From contig CAYZPM010000005.1 in NCBI GenBank assembly GCA_964480365.1, forward strand, positions 72,694 through 136,693: a stretch of 64,000 nucleotides of DNA. The letters run 5' to 3'. The position numbers were made by a program, and so were the translations under genes. Under the pieces are notes generated by a model. It had not been told where the DNA came from and did no database searches. It saw nothing but the letters and a program-made list of their open reading frames with translations. Each line of letters starts with the position of its first letter. The first letter of the stretch is position 1. The stretch comes from CAIQPV01 sp964480365 (lineage in GTDB: Bacteria; Pseudomonadota; Gammaproteobacteria; Burkholderiales; Gallionellaceae). This document shows, piece by piece, positions 53,218 through 63,458 of the stretch.

Positions 53218-56073
53218 CTACAAATGGTTCCCCAGTAACTGATCCCATAGTTCAAGCACCGGAGCGGTGTTGATTTCAGCCGCATCCACGCGGCACTGTG
53301 TCTGGTTGTTCAGACGCATCTTGTGTTGCAGTGCGCGCAGGTTGCGGTAAATGCTGCAGACGTATTCCGCCTGTTGTGGGTCAATCAAACCGCATTCCCC
53401 GGAGCGTTTGAGCAGCGCCAGGTTGCCCTTGTGTGCGGCGAGTTGCGGGAATTTGTTTGAATAGGCCAGTACCAGAAATTGCACCATGAATTCGATGTCC
53501 ACCATGCCGCCCCGGTCATGCTTGATATCGAACAAGCTGCTGTCATTGGGATGCCCATCGTGCATTTTTTGCCGCATCACTACAATTTCCCGGCGTAACG
53601 TGTCCAACTCGCGCGGCTGGCGCAGCACTTCGGTGCGGATGGCTTCAAACTGTTCGCCTATGCGTGCATCTCCGGCGCTAAAGCGGGCGCGCGTCAGCGC
53701 TTGGTGTTCCCACACCCACGCGTGTTGCCGCTGGTATGCCGCGAACGCGGCCATCGAACTGACCAGCAGGCCGCTGGAGCCATTCGGGCGCAGGCGCAGA
53801 TCGGTTTCATACAGGCGACCGGAGGAAGTGTAGCTGCCCAGCATGGTATTGATGCGTTGTGCCAGCCGGGCGTAGATTTCCGCCGCGTCCGGGTGTGGGT
53901 CGTCGTACAGAAAAATTAGATCAAGGTCGGAGGCATATCCTAGTTCCCGCCCGCCCAGTTTGCCGTAGGCGATGATAGCGAAGTGCGGGTGCTCCTGATG
54001 TTTTTTGCGCGCATCGCGCCAGCACAGTTGCAGCACATGGTGTAGGATCAGATCGGCGAGGTCGCTGAGATGGTCGCTTAGTAATTCCAGCGGCAGCAAA
54101 CCTTGCAAGTCCATGGCCAGCAGGTGAAAGGTTTGGCTGTGCTGGAATTGACGCAGCACGTCCATTTGTTGTTCGATATCGGTTCCATAATCCGCTAATT
54201 TCTGTTGCAACGCGACGTCGAGCGCTGTCCAATCCGGCATGCGGTAGATTTCTCGCGCATCCAGCAATTCATCCAGCAGAATGGGGTACTGGATCAGGTA
54301 GTCAGAGGCCCATAGGCTGGCGCTGGCGATGTCAGCCAAGCGATGCATTACTTGCGGGTATTCCACCAGAAATGCCAAATAGGAGGCGCGGCGGCTGATG
54401 TTTTCCAGCAGGGTCAATATGCGTGCCAAAGTCTGGTCGCGGTTAGGATAGTAGAACTCGCGTAGCGAGACTTTATCTCTCTCTCCCTCCGGGGGAGAGC
54501 TGGAGAGGGGGAAGCGGGCATCGCTGGTTTCATCATTCGGCGCTGCATATTTGTAATGCCTGTTTGGCGCGGCGCACAGCACGATGAATTGCGGAACCAG
54601 ATTGTTGAAGAGCTGCCGACTGCTGTCCGGCAGTTGGCGGTAGCGGATGCTGTCGCGGATTTGCAACAGCCGTTCGGCAAGGCTCGCCGCGCCGGTGTAG
54701 CCCAGTTCGCCCAGGCTATCGCGCAGTTCTTCCGCCTGCATGTTTTCGTTCCACAATGTGCTCTCCGGCACACCGCGCTGATGTTGATCCTCTTTCTGAG
54801 GGTCATTGTTTTGGGTGCTGAAAATTTGTGCGAATTGTGCGCTTACCAGCGCGCGGTGCCGGTTTAGCTGTTCCAGCATGGCCGGGTAATCCGGGTAGCC
54901 CATACCTTCCGCCAGCCGTGCCTGATCGTCGGGATTTTCCGGCAAGTCTTGAGTTTGCTGGTCATCCAGATATTGCAGACGGTGCTCCAGATTGCGCAAA
55001 AAAATATAGGCAGCGCTCAATTCCACCACGGTTTCCGGGGTCAGATGGCCGTGCTCGCGCAGCAGTTGCAGCACTTGCAAGGTCGGGCGAATGCGCAGGC
55101 TGGCGTCTCGTCCCCCGCGTATTAATTGGAACACCTGGGCGATGAATTCGATTTCGCGGATACCGCCGGGGCCGAGCTTGATGTTGTTGAGGCGGTCGCG
55201 CCGCTGCACTTCTTGGCGGATTTGCGCATGCAGTTTACGCATGGAGGCGATTGCGCCGAAGTCGAGATATTTGCGGAATACGAATGGCCGCACGAGTTGC
55301 ATCAGTTCTTGTGTGACGGGGCTATCCACTGGAGAAACCACGCGCGCCTTGATCCACGCATAGCGTTCCCACTCGCGTCCTTGCGTGACCAGGTATTCTT
55401 CCAGCGCCGCAAAGCTCGTCACCAGCGGGCCGCTGTCGCCATAAGGGCGCAGGCGCATGTCTACACGGAACACATAGCCCTCTCCGGTCGATTCGTGGAT
55501 CAGGTTAATCAGGCGGCGCCCGAGCTTGGAGAAGAATTCATGGTTGCCGAGTGGTCGCGAGCCAGTGGTTTCGCCGTCTTCCGGGTAAACAAAAATCAGG
55601 TCGATGTCTGAGGAAACATTTAATTCGCCGCCGCCCAGCTTGCCCATGCCGATCACCAGCATTTCCTGCGGAGTGCCACTGGACGAACCTGTTGGCACCC
55701 CGAACTGCTCCACCAGCGATGTCATGGCAAATGCCTGTGCGCGTCGCACGACCAGTTCAGCCAGCGCGGTCATGGTCGTCATCACCTCGTCCAGATTGGC
55801 CAGCCCGCCCAGATCGCGCGCCAGCAGTTTGAGCATCACGCGCTTGCGCAGGTGGCGCAGCGCTCGTGACAGCGAATCCTCATCGTCGATAATCATGGCA
55901 TTCAGCCAAATTTCTATTTCTATAGCGCTGCATGGTTGCGCAAAGTGCGAGCGCAGCCATGGCAATAATTCGGCATCGCTGTCAAGCAGGTTCCGCACAT
56001 AACGGCTACAACGCAACGTGCGCCGCAAAATGGCATCGAAATCAGTGGCGGAGGGAGTGGCGGCGGTATTCAT
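53218..56073 (-). CDS. glnE: bifunctional glutamine synthetase adenylyltransferase/deadenylase
   Basis: 951 residues with both nucleotidyltransferase halves: GMGKLGGGELNVSSDIDLIF (about 165) for deadenylylation and AYGKLGGRELGYASDLDLIF (about 705) for adenylylation. It switches glutamine synthetase activity according to nitrogen status via PII. Around residues 515-540 the chain contains FPLSSSPPEGERDKV, translated from a palindromic repeat. It diverges from yhdP. Confidence 0.96.
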   Translation of the reverse strand: MNTAATPSATDFDAILRRTLRCSRYVRNLLDSDAELLPWLRSHFAQPCSAIEIEIWLNAMIIDDEDSLSRALRHLRKRVMLKLLARDLGGLANLDEVMTTMTALAELVVRRAQAFAMTSLVEQFGVPTGSSSGTPQEMLVIGMGKLGGGELNVSSDIDLIFVYPEDGETTGSRPLGNHEFFSKLGRRLINLIHESTGEGYVFRVDMRLRPYGDSGPLVTSFAALEEYLVTQGREWERYAWIKARVVSPVDSPVTQELMQLVRPFVFRKYLDFGAIASMRKLHAQIRQEVQRRDRLNNIKLGPGGIREIEFIAQVFQLIRGGRDASLRIRPTLQVLQLLREHGHLTPETVVELSAAYIFLRNLEHRLQYLDDQQTQDLPENPDDQARLAEGMGYPDYPAMLEQLNRHRALVSAQFAQIFSTQNNDPQKEDQHQRGVPESTLWNENMQAEELRDSLGELGYTGAASLAERLLQIRDSIRYRQLPDSSRQLFNNLVPQFIVLCAAPNRHYKYAAPNDETSDARFPLSSSPPEGERDKVSLREFYYPNRDQTLARILTLLENISRRASYLAFLVEYPQVMHRLADIASASLWASDYLIQYPILLDELLDAREIYRMPDWTALDVALQQKLADYGTDIEQQMDVLRQFQHSQTFHLLAMDLQGLLPLELLSDHLSDLADLILHHVLQLCWRDARKKHQEHPHFAIIAYGKLGGRELGYASDLDLIFLYDDPHPDAAEIYARLAQRINTMLGSYTSSGRLYETDLRLRPNGSSGLLVSSMAAFAAYQRQHAWVWEHQALTRARFSAGDARIGEQFEAIRTEVLRQPRELDTLRREIVVMRQKMHDGHPNDSSLFDIKHDRGGMVDIEFMVQFLVLAYSNKFPQLAAHKGNLALLKRSGECGLIDPQQAEYVCSIYRNLRALQHKMRLNNQTQCRVDAAEINTAPVLELWDQLLGNHL
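54460..54520. repeat. palindromic repeat inside glnE
   Basis: CTCTCCC (54481-54487) pairs with GGGAGAG (54493-54499) within a CT/GA-rich stretch typical of a dispersed repeat. The reading frame is preserved. Confidence 0.55.
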
Positions 56074-56177
56074 GGCAGAGGCTTCGGGTTAGAATGCAGG
56101 TTCGCGTAAGTTCATTATAAATCCCGAGTGCCTATCATGGTTTGTTTGTTCGCGTGGCCTGCGGGTCACACCGTTAA

Positions 56178-59100
56178 ATGCTGAAAACTTCCCTGCGTCT
56201 TGCCTGGCGTGGCCTCAACCATTTGACCCGCATTGCGCTGGTCGGTGCGGTGTTGCTCACGCTTGTCTTCGGGGCGCTGGTGCTGGCTTTGCGTTACTGG
56301 ATATTGCCGGATATCGAGCATTATCACGGTATTATTACCGTCTCCGTCAGCCAGGCAATCGGGCAGCCGGTTTCCATTGGCAAGATCGACGCCGATTGGA
56401 GCGGCATGCGCCCCCACCTGTTGCTCACCGATGTGCGCATTCTTGATAAGAACAAGCCGAACTTGACTGCACTGGCATTGCAGCGCGTGGACAGTGTGGT
56501 GTCGTGGATGACCCTGTTGCGGGGCGAGGTACGTCTGTATAGTTTGGAACTCGATCAGCCGGATTTGCTGATCAGGCGCGATGCGCAAGGAAGGCTGCAT
56601 ATCGCCGGAGTGGAGTTGTCGGACCAGTCTTCGGGATCGAGTGACCTGGCGGATTGGCTATTGCATCAGACCTACATCATGGTGCGCGATGCACGCATTA
56701 CATGGCTGGACGAACAACGTGCCAACCCCCCTCTGGTATTCAATCAACTGAATCTGCTCATCGAGAACCGCAGACGCCACCACCGTTTTGCGCTACGCGC
56801 GTTGCCGCCGACGGATATGTCCGCGCAGCTTGATGTACGCGGCGATTTTTCCGGGCGGAGTTTCGCTGACCTGAACCTATGGCGCGGACAGTTATATACC
56901 CAACTCGATTATGCCGACGTGGCGGCTTGGCGTACTTGGCTACCGGTGCCTGACGGGTTCAAGAGCGGCAGGGGAGCATTGCGCGGTTGGCTTGACGTGG
57001 CGGACGGCAAGGTGAATCAGGTGACAGCCGATCTGGCGCTGGCGGATGTGCAGGCGCAATTAGCCGATGGCCTGTCGCCGCTCAATTTGCGCACGCTGCG
57101 TGGACGAATCGGCTGGATGGAATCGGCGCAAGGGACAGATATCTCCACGCACCAGCTTTCCTTGCAGACGGAGAACGTAGTATTGCAGCCTACCGATTTT
57201 TACCTGCGCCTTGCCTCTGCTTCTGACAAACAAACGGCCAGTGGCGAGGTGCGCGCCAACACGCTGGAGTTGGCCAATCTAGTCAAACTGACGAATTCCC
57301 TGCCACTGGGCCAGGAGTTGAAGAAACAGCTTATCGAGTTTGCGCCGCAAGGGACGGTTTCCGGACTGAAAGCGAGATGGCAGCACGATGTTGGCAAGCC
57401 GCTGCATTACGAGGTCAAGGCGCAGTTTGACCAGTTATCGATGAAACGCGTGGGCAAGCTACCCGGTTTCAGCGGGCTGAGCGGCGAGTTGGAGGGCAGC
57501 GAGACAACGGGTATGTTGTCGCTGAATGCACACAAGCTGACGCTGGATGCACCGCAAATCATGCCGGAGCCGCTGGCGTTCGATACGCTCACTGCGCAAG
57601 GCGGTTGGCAGGCGAAGCCGCAGGGGATGGAAATAAAGTTCAGTAATGTTTCTGCCTCCAATGCCGATCTTGCCGGAACGGTGTACGGCAGCTTTCAACC
57701 CCTGCCCAGCAGTCCCGGCTTGATTGACCTGAACATTAACCTGACGCGCGGCGCGATAGCTCATGCCGACCGCTATGTTCCACTGGCTGCGCTGGGCAAG
57801 GAAACCCACGCCTGGTTGCGCAGTGCGTTGCTTGACGGGCATGCCGACGAATTTCACTTGCGTTTGCATGGTGATTTGAACGATTTTCCATTTCCGGAAA
57901 ACAAAAAAGGCATCTTCCAGATACAGTCGCGCTTCAGGGGTGGAGCACTGGAATATGACAAGGCCTGGCCGCATATAGACAACATCACCGGGGAATTGTT
58001 GATACAGGGCAAACAACTGGAGGTGAACGCGCCGTCCGGCATGATGATGGGTGTACGATTGCAAAAGGTCAGCGTGACCATGCCTGACATGACAAGCCCC
58101 GACCTGATGTTGCAAGTGCGCGGCGATGCAACAGGTGAAACCGCGCACTGTCTGGATTTCATCCAGAAAAGCCCGGTGCATGGATATATCGACGGTTTCA
58201 CCGATGACATGACGGCTCGCGGCAACGGCAACTTGCAACTGTCGGTGGATGTTCCGTTGCAAGGCAACAAGCCAGTAGCTGTTTCCGGCAAATATCATTT
58301 CGCCGACAACGAGGTGAATTTAGGCGATGGCGTGCCTGTTTTGTACTCGGCTAATGGCGATTTGCTATTCACGGAATCTTCGATGCGCACGAAGAATTTC
58401 AACGCGCAAATCCTTGGTGGCCCCGCCACGCTGGCGTTGCAAAGTGGTGCGAACGGGATGGTGCAGGCCAAGGTGCACGGCAAAGCCGACGTGGACTCGT
58501 TGCGCAAGAGCGTATCCTATCCGTTGTTGTCCCGCTTGCATGGCGGAAGCGACTGGGACGCGGAAATTACAATGCAGAAAAAATTGACCAATGTGCTGGT
58601 TACCTCAAACCTGTCCGGACTGGTTTCCGATTTGCCTGCGCCTTTTGCCAAGTGGGGCGACGAGGCTATTCCGTTGCGCTTCGAGAAGAGGAGCATGGTT
58701 GCAAAACAGGATGTAATTTCCCTGCAATACGGCAAACTGCTTAGCGCGAGATTGCTGCGCCGCGAGGAAGGCGGTGATATGGTGGTCAAGCGCGGCACGG
58801 TGAATTTCGGCGGGTTTGGCAAGTGGCTGAACCGAGATGGGGTATGGATTACCGGCACGGTGCCGCATTTGTCGCTGGAAGGCTGGGGTGGCTTGCTGTC
58901 ATCCGCCGAAGGGAATGCTTCTGGCGAGACATCGCCATTTAGCATTGCCGGTGCCGACCTGACGATTCAGAAGCTCAATGCTTACGGACTCAGTATGAAT
59001 GACTTGCACGTCAATGCGCGCAATCAGGACGGTGTATTCACGGCGCAATTGGCGGCCAAGGAAATAAACGGTGAGGTGAGTTGGCAATCGGAGGACAAAG

Positions 59101-60068
59101 GAAAACTGGTGGCGCGCTTGCGGAACCTGACGTTGGGCGAGGGCGTCGGAGGGATTCTGGGCGAAGGTGGCAACGGCAGGAAGATAGAGGTCGCGCGTGA
59201 ACCTGTTGCCAGTAAGGATTCCACCCGCACCGAATTTCCTGCGCTTGATCTGGAGGTGGACGAACTCACTTGGAAGGATAAGCAACTCGGCAAGATGGAT
59301 TTGCTGGCGCGCCAACACGGGAGCGACTGGCAGTTGGAGCATATGCGCATTACCAATCCGGATGGTGTGTTGAGTGCGGATGGAAAGTACCACATGGAGG
59401 GGGGCAAGAAACAGACACAAATTAACCTTAAGCTGGAAATCAGTAATGCGGGGAAAATCCTTGCTCGTTCCGGTTATCCCGGCACCGTCAAAAATGGCAG
59501 TGGCAAGCTTGAAGGCGAGTTTACTTGGCGCGGCGCGCCGGACGATTTCAGCTATGCTGCACTGGATGGTAAGCTCACGCTGGATACTGGCAAAGGACAG
59601 TTCCTGAAAATTGATCCTGGCGTCGGCAAACTGCTGAGCATACTGAGTCTGCAAGCTCTGCCTACCCATATCACGCTCGGTTTCACCGACGTATTCAGCC
59701 TAGGTTTCGCTTTTGACAGCATCACCGGCACGGCGCAGATCAAGCAGGGTGTAATGGAGACTAGCGATTTCAGGATTGACGGTTCGTCCGCGAAAGTGAC
59801 CATGCAGGGGCAAGTTGACCTGAACCATGAAACCCAAAATCTGCGAGTGCGTATTCTGCCCGCCGTGGGTAACAGCGTTTCGCTGCTCGGGTTTGCCGCC
59901 GGGCCGGTGGTGGGCGTCGGGACTTTTATCGCCAATAAGATTCTGCGCGAACCGCTCGATAAATTGGCATCGTACAATTACAATGTGACAGGTACTTGGA
60001 TTAACCCGAATGTGACCAAAATAGGACAACCAGCCGCCAGATCAACCGGTAATGAAATCAATCCTTAA
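56178..60068 (+). CDS. yhdP: YhdP family AsmA-like envelope protein
   Basis: 1296 residues. One membrane helix near the N-terminus (about 22-42, LVGAVLLTLVFGALVLAL) is followed by a long repetitive beta-strand region (DUF3971/AsmA-like) that in relatives forms a hydrophobic groove spanning the periplasm. The C-terminus (VGNSVSLLGFAAGPVVGVGTFIANKIL...YNYNVTGTWINP) is typical. YhdP, TamB and YdbH move phospholipids to the outer membrane. The gene starts between glnE (divergent) and the nitrilase gene, 6 bp downstream, the usual betaproteobacterial order. Confidence 0.92.
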   Translation: MLKTSLRLAWRGLNHLTRIALVGAVLLTLVFGALVLALRYWILPDIEHYHGIITVSVSQAIGQPVSIGKIDADWSGMRPHLLLTDVRILDKNKPNLTALALQRVDSVVSWMTLLRGEVRLYSLELDQPDLLIRRDAQGRLHIAGVELSDQSSGSSDLADWLLHQTYIMVRDARITWLDEQRANPPLVFNQLNLLIENRRRHHRFALRALPPTDMSAQLDVRGDFSGRSFADLNLWRGQLYTQLDYADVAAWRTWLPVPDGFKSGRGALRGWLDVADGKVNQVTADLALADVQAQLADGLSPLNLRTLRGRIGWMESAQGTDISTHQLSLQTENVVLQPTDFYLRLASASDKQTASGEVRANTLELANLVKLTNSLPLGQELKKQLIEFAPQGTVSGLKARWQHDVGKPLHYEVKAQFDQLSMKRVGKLPGFSGLSGELEGSETTGMLSLNAHKLTLDAPQIMPEPLAFDTLTAQGGWQAKPQGMEIKFSNVSASNADLAGTVYGSFQPLPSSPGLIDLNINLTRGAIAHADRYVPLAALGKETHAWLRSALLDGHADEFHLRLHGDLNDFPFPENKKGIFQIQSRFRGGALEYDKAWPHIDNITGELLIQGKQLEVNAPSGMMMGVRLQKVSVTMPDMTSPDLMLQVRGDATGETAHCLDFIQKSPVHGYIDGFTDDMTARGNGNLQLSVDVPLQGNKPVAVSGKYHFADNEVNLGDGVPVLYSANGDLLFTESSMRTKNFNAQILGGPATLALQSGANGMVQAKVHGKADVDSLRKSVSYPLLSRLHGGSDWDAEITMQKKLTNVLVTSNLSGLVSDLPAPFAKWGDEAIPLRFEKRSMVAKQDVISLQYGKLLSARLLRREEGGDMVVKRGTVNFGGFGKWLNRDGVWITGTVPHLSLEGWGGLLSSAEGNASGETSPFSIAGADLTIQKLNAYGLSMNDLHVNARNQDGVFTAQLAAKEINGEVSWQSEDKGKLVARLRNLTLGEGVGGILGEGGNGRKIEVAREPVASKDSTRTEFPALDLEVDELTWKDKQLGKMDLLARQHGSDWQLEHMRITNPDGVLSADGKYHMEGGKKQTQINLKLEISNAGKILARSGYPGTVKNGSGKLEGEFTWRGAPDDFSYAALDGKLTLDTGKGQFLKIDPGVGKLLSILSLQALPTHITLGFTDVFSLGFAFDSITGTAQIKQGVMETSDFRIDGSSAKVTMQGQVDLNHETQNLRVRILPAVGNSVSLLGFAAGPVVGVGTFIANKILREPLDKLASYNYNVTGTWINPNVTKIGQPAARSTGNEINP

Positions 60069-60074
60069 GAAAGC

Positions 60075-60926
60075 ATGGACATGCAAGACGTAAATTCCAC
60101 CCAAAAAACTAACCCTGTGCAAAATCAGGCCTTCAAGGTCGCCGCTGTGCAGATGGCGTCAGGCCCGAATGTTGCGGGCAACCTGAGCGAGGCGCGCCGC
60201 TTGATCGAGAAGGCGGCAGATCAAGGCGCGCGTCTGGTGGTGCTGCCGGAATATTTTCCCATCATGGGCATGAACGATACGGACAAGGTGGCGGTGCGGG
60301 AACAACCGGGCAGCGGCGTGATCCAATCTTTTCTTAGCGAAATGGCACGCAAACACAAAATCTGGCTGGTGGGTGGTTCCATTCCTCTAATCGCCAGCAC
60401 CCCCAACAAGGTGCTGAATACCTGTCTGGTGTTCGATGAGAACGGTGATCAAGTGGCGCGTTATGACAAGATACATTTATTCAATCTCGTCCTCGGCAAC
60501 GAGCAATACCACGAGGCGCGCACGATCGAATCGGGCAATCAGGTGGTGGTGGTGGACAGCCCGTTCGGGCGAATTGGTCTGGCAATTTGCTATGACCTGC
60601 GCTTCCCCGAATTGTTTCGCGCCATGAAGGATGTGGACATCATCGTGCTGCCCGCCGCCTTCACCGAGACCACCGGCAAGATGCATTGGGAAGTTTTGGT
60701 GCGTGCGCGCGCCATCGAAAACCTGGCGTATGTAGTGGCGGCCGCGCAGGGCGGCTATCACGTCAGCGGCCGCGAAACGCATGGCCACAGCATGATCGTC
60801 GATCCGTGGGGACGTGTGTTGGATCAGCTTGCGCGCGGTTCAGGCGTGGTGGTCGCGGAAGTGAATCCATCCTATCAGGCCAGCGTGCGCGCCAGTTTGC
60901 CAGCGCTGTCGCATCGTATTCTTTAA
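60075..60926 (+). CDS. carbon-nitrogen hydrolase (nitrilase superfamily)
   Basis: 283 residues with the Glu-Lys-Cys triad: LPEYFPIMG, YDKIHLFNL and ICYDLRFPELFR. The last motif is characteristic of the Nit1/YafV-like group that hydrolyses deaminated glutathione, a metabolite-repair reaction; omega-amidase is the alternative. The gene sits 6 bp after yhdP and 2 bp before tldD, so the three are probably cotranscribed. Confidence 0.92.
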   Translation: MDMQDVNSTQKTNPVQNQAFKVAAVQMASGPNVAGNLSEARRLIEKAADQGARLVVLPEYFPIMGMNDTDKVAVREQPGSGVIQSFLSEMARKHKIWLVGGSIPLIASTPNKVLNTCLVFDENGDQVARYDKIHLFNLVLGNEQYHEARTIESGNQVVVVDSPFGRIGLAICYDLRFPELFRAMKDVDIIVLPAAFTETTGKMHWEVLVRARAIENLAYVVAAAQGGYHVSGRETHGHSMIVDPWGRVLDQLARGSGVVVAEVNPSYQASVRASLPALSHRIL

Positions 60927-60928
60927 AT

Positions 60929-62398
60929 ATGGCCACTATGAAAAATGATACCTCGTTTACTCTCGCGCAGCATTCGCTGCTCGCATCGCACGCATTGGAC
61001 GTGCGCCATCTGGAGCGCGTGTTCAAGAAAATGCTGGCACACAGGGTGGATTACGCTGACATGTATTTTCAGTACAGTCGAGCTGAGAGCTGGTCGCTGG
61101 AAGAGGGCATCGTCAAATCCGGCAGCTTTGGTATTGAGCAGGGTGTAGGCGTGCGCGCGTTGAGCGGCGAGAAGACCGCCTTCGCTTATTCTGACGACAT
61201 CAGTATGGCCGCACTGGAAAGCGCTGCGCTGGCTACCCGTGCGATTGCGCGGCAGGGTGGGTCGCAGACAGTGCCTGTTCTGAGATATGTCGAAAGACGG
61301 AATTCGGGTAAGAACGAAAATCTTTATTTGCCCCAGGATCCCATCGCCTGCTTGAACGATGCCGATAAGGTCGCACTGCTGGAACGGCTGGAGCGTTACG
61401 CACGCGCCCTCGATCCGCGCGTGACCCAAGTGATGGCGGGGCTGGCGGGCGAATATGACATGGTGCTGGTGGCGCGCAGCGACGGCCTGCTGAATGCCGA
61501 CATCCGCCCGCTGGTGCGCCTGTCGTTGCAAGTGATTGTGGAAAGCAACGGCAAGCGCGAACAAGGTTCGGCAGGCGGCGGCGGGCGCTTTGATTACGCC
61601 TATTTCAGCGACGACGTGCTGCGCGATTATGCCGCCAAGGCGGTGCATCAGGCGGTTATCAATCTTGATGCCAGGCCCGCACCGGCGGGCAATATGACCG
61701 TGGTGCTTGGCTCCGGCTGGCCCGGCATTCTGCTGCACGAAGCGGTAGGGCATGGATTGGAAGGCGATTTTAATCGCAAGGGCAGTTCAACTTTTTCCGG
61801 GCGCGTCGGCGAGCGTGTTGCCGCAAAAGGCGTGACCGTGGTGGACGACGGCACCATCATCAATCGGCGCGGTTCGATCAACATGGACGACGAAGGCAAT
61901 CCCACGCAACGCACCGTGCTGATAGAAGATGGCATCCTCAAAGGCTATTTGCAGGACACGCTGAATGCGCGCCTGATGGGCGTGCCGGTCACCGGCAACG
62001 CGCGGCGGGAATCCTATGCGCACCTGCCGATGCCGCGCATGACCAACACCATGATGTTGAATGGCGACAAGACGCACGATGAGATCATTGCTTCGGTCAA
62101 ACATGGCTTGTATGCCGCCAACTTCGGCGGCGGGCAGGTGGATATAACCAGCGGCAAATTTGTGTTCTCGACCACCGAAGCCTACCTGATCGAAAACGGC
62201 AAGATTACCGCACCGGTGAAAGGCGCGACCCTGATCGGCAACGGCCCCGAAGCGCTGATGCGCGTCAGCATGATAGGCAACGACATGGCGCTCGATCCTG
62301 GTGTGGGTACCTGCGGCAAGGAAGGCCAGAGCGTGCCGGTTGGGGTAGGACAGCCTACGGTAAGGATAGATGGGCTGACGGTTGGGGGGACGGCGTAG
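60929..62398 (+). CDS. tldD: metalloprotease TldD
   Basis: 489 residues from the ATG at 60929. The zinc motif HEAVGHGLEGD (about 270) and the following GRVGERVA, plus the AYLIENGKIT...GVGTCGKEGQSVPVG end, mark TldD. With TldE/PmbA (not in this window) it processes modified peptides and degrades unfolded peptides. The TAG stop lies in a GTAGCCC repeat end that begins one base before it. Confidence 0.95.
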   Translation: MATMKNDTSFTLAQHSLLASHALDVRHLERVFKKMLAHRVDYADMYFQYSRAESWSLEEGIVKSGSFGIEQGVGVRALSGEKTAFAYSDDISMAALESAALATRAIARQGGSQTVPVLRYVERRNSGKNENLYLPQDPIACLNDADKVALLERLERYARALDPRVTQVMAGLAGEYDMVLVARSDGLLNADIRPLVRLSLQVIVESNGKREQGSAGGGGRFDYAYFSDDVLRDYAAKAVHQAVINLDARPAPAGNMTVVLGSGWPGILLHEAVGHGLEGDFNRKGSSTFSGRVGERVAAKGVTVVDDGTIINRRGSINMDDEGNPTQRTVLIEDGILKGYLQDTLNARLMGVPVTGNARRESYAHLPMPRMTNTMMLNGDKTHDEIIASVKHGLYAANFGGGQVDITSGKFVFSTTEAYLIENGKITAPVKGATLIGNGPEALMRVSMIGNDMALDPGVGTCGKEGQSVPVGVGQPTVRIDGLTVGGTA

Positions 62399-62512
62399 CC
62401 CGAATGCAGCACAGCGAAATCCGGGGGCTTTTCCCACTTCAATCGGACATGGGGAGTAACTTCTGCACTCCGACGGGCGCTCCCGGATTCCGCTACGCTT
62501 CATCCGGGCTAC
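62395..62512. repeat. GTAGCCCGGATG-type inverted repeat between tldD and ribF
   Basis: GTAGCCCGAATGCAGC (from 62395) faces CGCTTCATCCGGGCTAC (to 62512), a dispersed repeat seen in many proteobacteria. The left end supplies the tldD stop codon. The right end leads into GGTATAAT (TATAAT at 62515-62520), a possible ribF -10 box. Confidence 0.7.
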
Positions 62513-62531
62513 GGTATAATCTGCTCACTAT

Positions 62532-63458
62532 ATGCTGATTTTTCGCGGACTTCATTCCTCTGTTGCACAGCCAGTTGCACTGACCATCGGTAACTTCGAT
62601 GGCATGCATCTCGGTCATCAGGCTTTGCTCGCGCAACTGCGTGAAGCAGCGCAGTCGCGCGGGTTGCCGACTGCGGTGGTTATTTTCGAACCGCATCCGC
62701 GCGAATTTTTCACGCCGCAACAGGCTCCGGCACGGCTAACCAGCTTGCGCGAGAAGCTGGAATTGTTTGCGGATCTCGGTGTGGATCGCGTGCATGTGTG
62801 CCGATTTAACCAACGCTTTGCGCAGATGAGCGCTACGGAGTTCGCCCATGCGCTGCATGCTGAAGCGGGTGCGAAATTCGTGCTGATCGGCGACGATTTT
62901 CGTTTCGGTAGCGGGCGCGGCGGCGACTTTGCGCTGATGGGGAAAGTGGGTGCGCAACATGGTTTTGAGGTGCAGGCGATGCACAGCGTGCTGCACGACA
63001 ACGTGCGCATCTCCAGCACGGCGGTGCGTGCGGCGCTGGCGGAAGGCAGGATGGATGTGGCGCAATCCTATCTGGGACGACCCTACAGCATCAGCGGGCG
63101 CGTGGAGCATGGCAATGGCCTGGGCAAGCGGATCGGCTTCCCGACTGCCAACATCCAGTTAAAACACAACCGCCCGCCGCTGGCCGGGATTTTTGTGGTG
63201 CGGGTGCAGGGCGAAGATATGCCGCCGATACAGGGCGTGTCCAGCCTGGGCGTGCGTCCAACGGTGAGGACGGACGGCAAGCCGGTGCTGGAAGTCCATA
63301 TGTTCGATTTTGCGCGCCAGATTTACAACAAACATATGCGCGTAGATTTTCTGCACAAGCTGCGCGACGAAGAAAAATTTCCCGATGTGGAAACGTTGAC
63401 GCGGCAGATCGCATTGGATGTAATGAATGCACAGAAATGGTTTGAACAACATGACTGA
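62532..63458 (+). CDS. ribF: bifunctional riboflavin kinase/FAD synthetase
   Basis: 308 residues. FAD synthetase half: LTIGNFDGMHLGHQALL (nucleotidyl-transfer HxGH) and the ISSTAVR motif. Flavokinase half: NGLGKRIGFPTANI and the tail HKLRDEEKFPDVETLTRQIALD. It makes FMN and FAD from riboflavin. There is no ribosome site; a TATAAT box 12 bp upstream would give a nearly leaderless message. The stop TGA is inside ATGACTGA, part of a 14-bp sequence repeated before ileS. Confidence 0.96.
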   Translation: MLIFRGLHSSVAQPVALTIGNFDGMHLGHQALLAQLREAAQSRGLPTAVVIFEPHPREFFTPQQAPARLTSLREKLELFADLGVDRVHVCRFNQRFAQMSATEFAHALHAEAGAKFVLIGDDFRFGSGRGGDFALMGKVGAQHGFEVQAMHSVLHDNVRISSTAVRAALAEGRMDVAQSYLGRPYSISGRVEHGNGLGKRIGFPTANIQLKHNRPPLAGIFVVRVQGEDMPPIQGVSSLGVRPTVRTDGKPVLEVHMFDFARQIYNKHMRVDFLHKLRDEEKFPDVETLTRQIALDVMNAQKWFEQHD

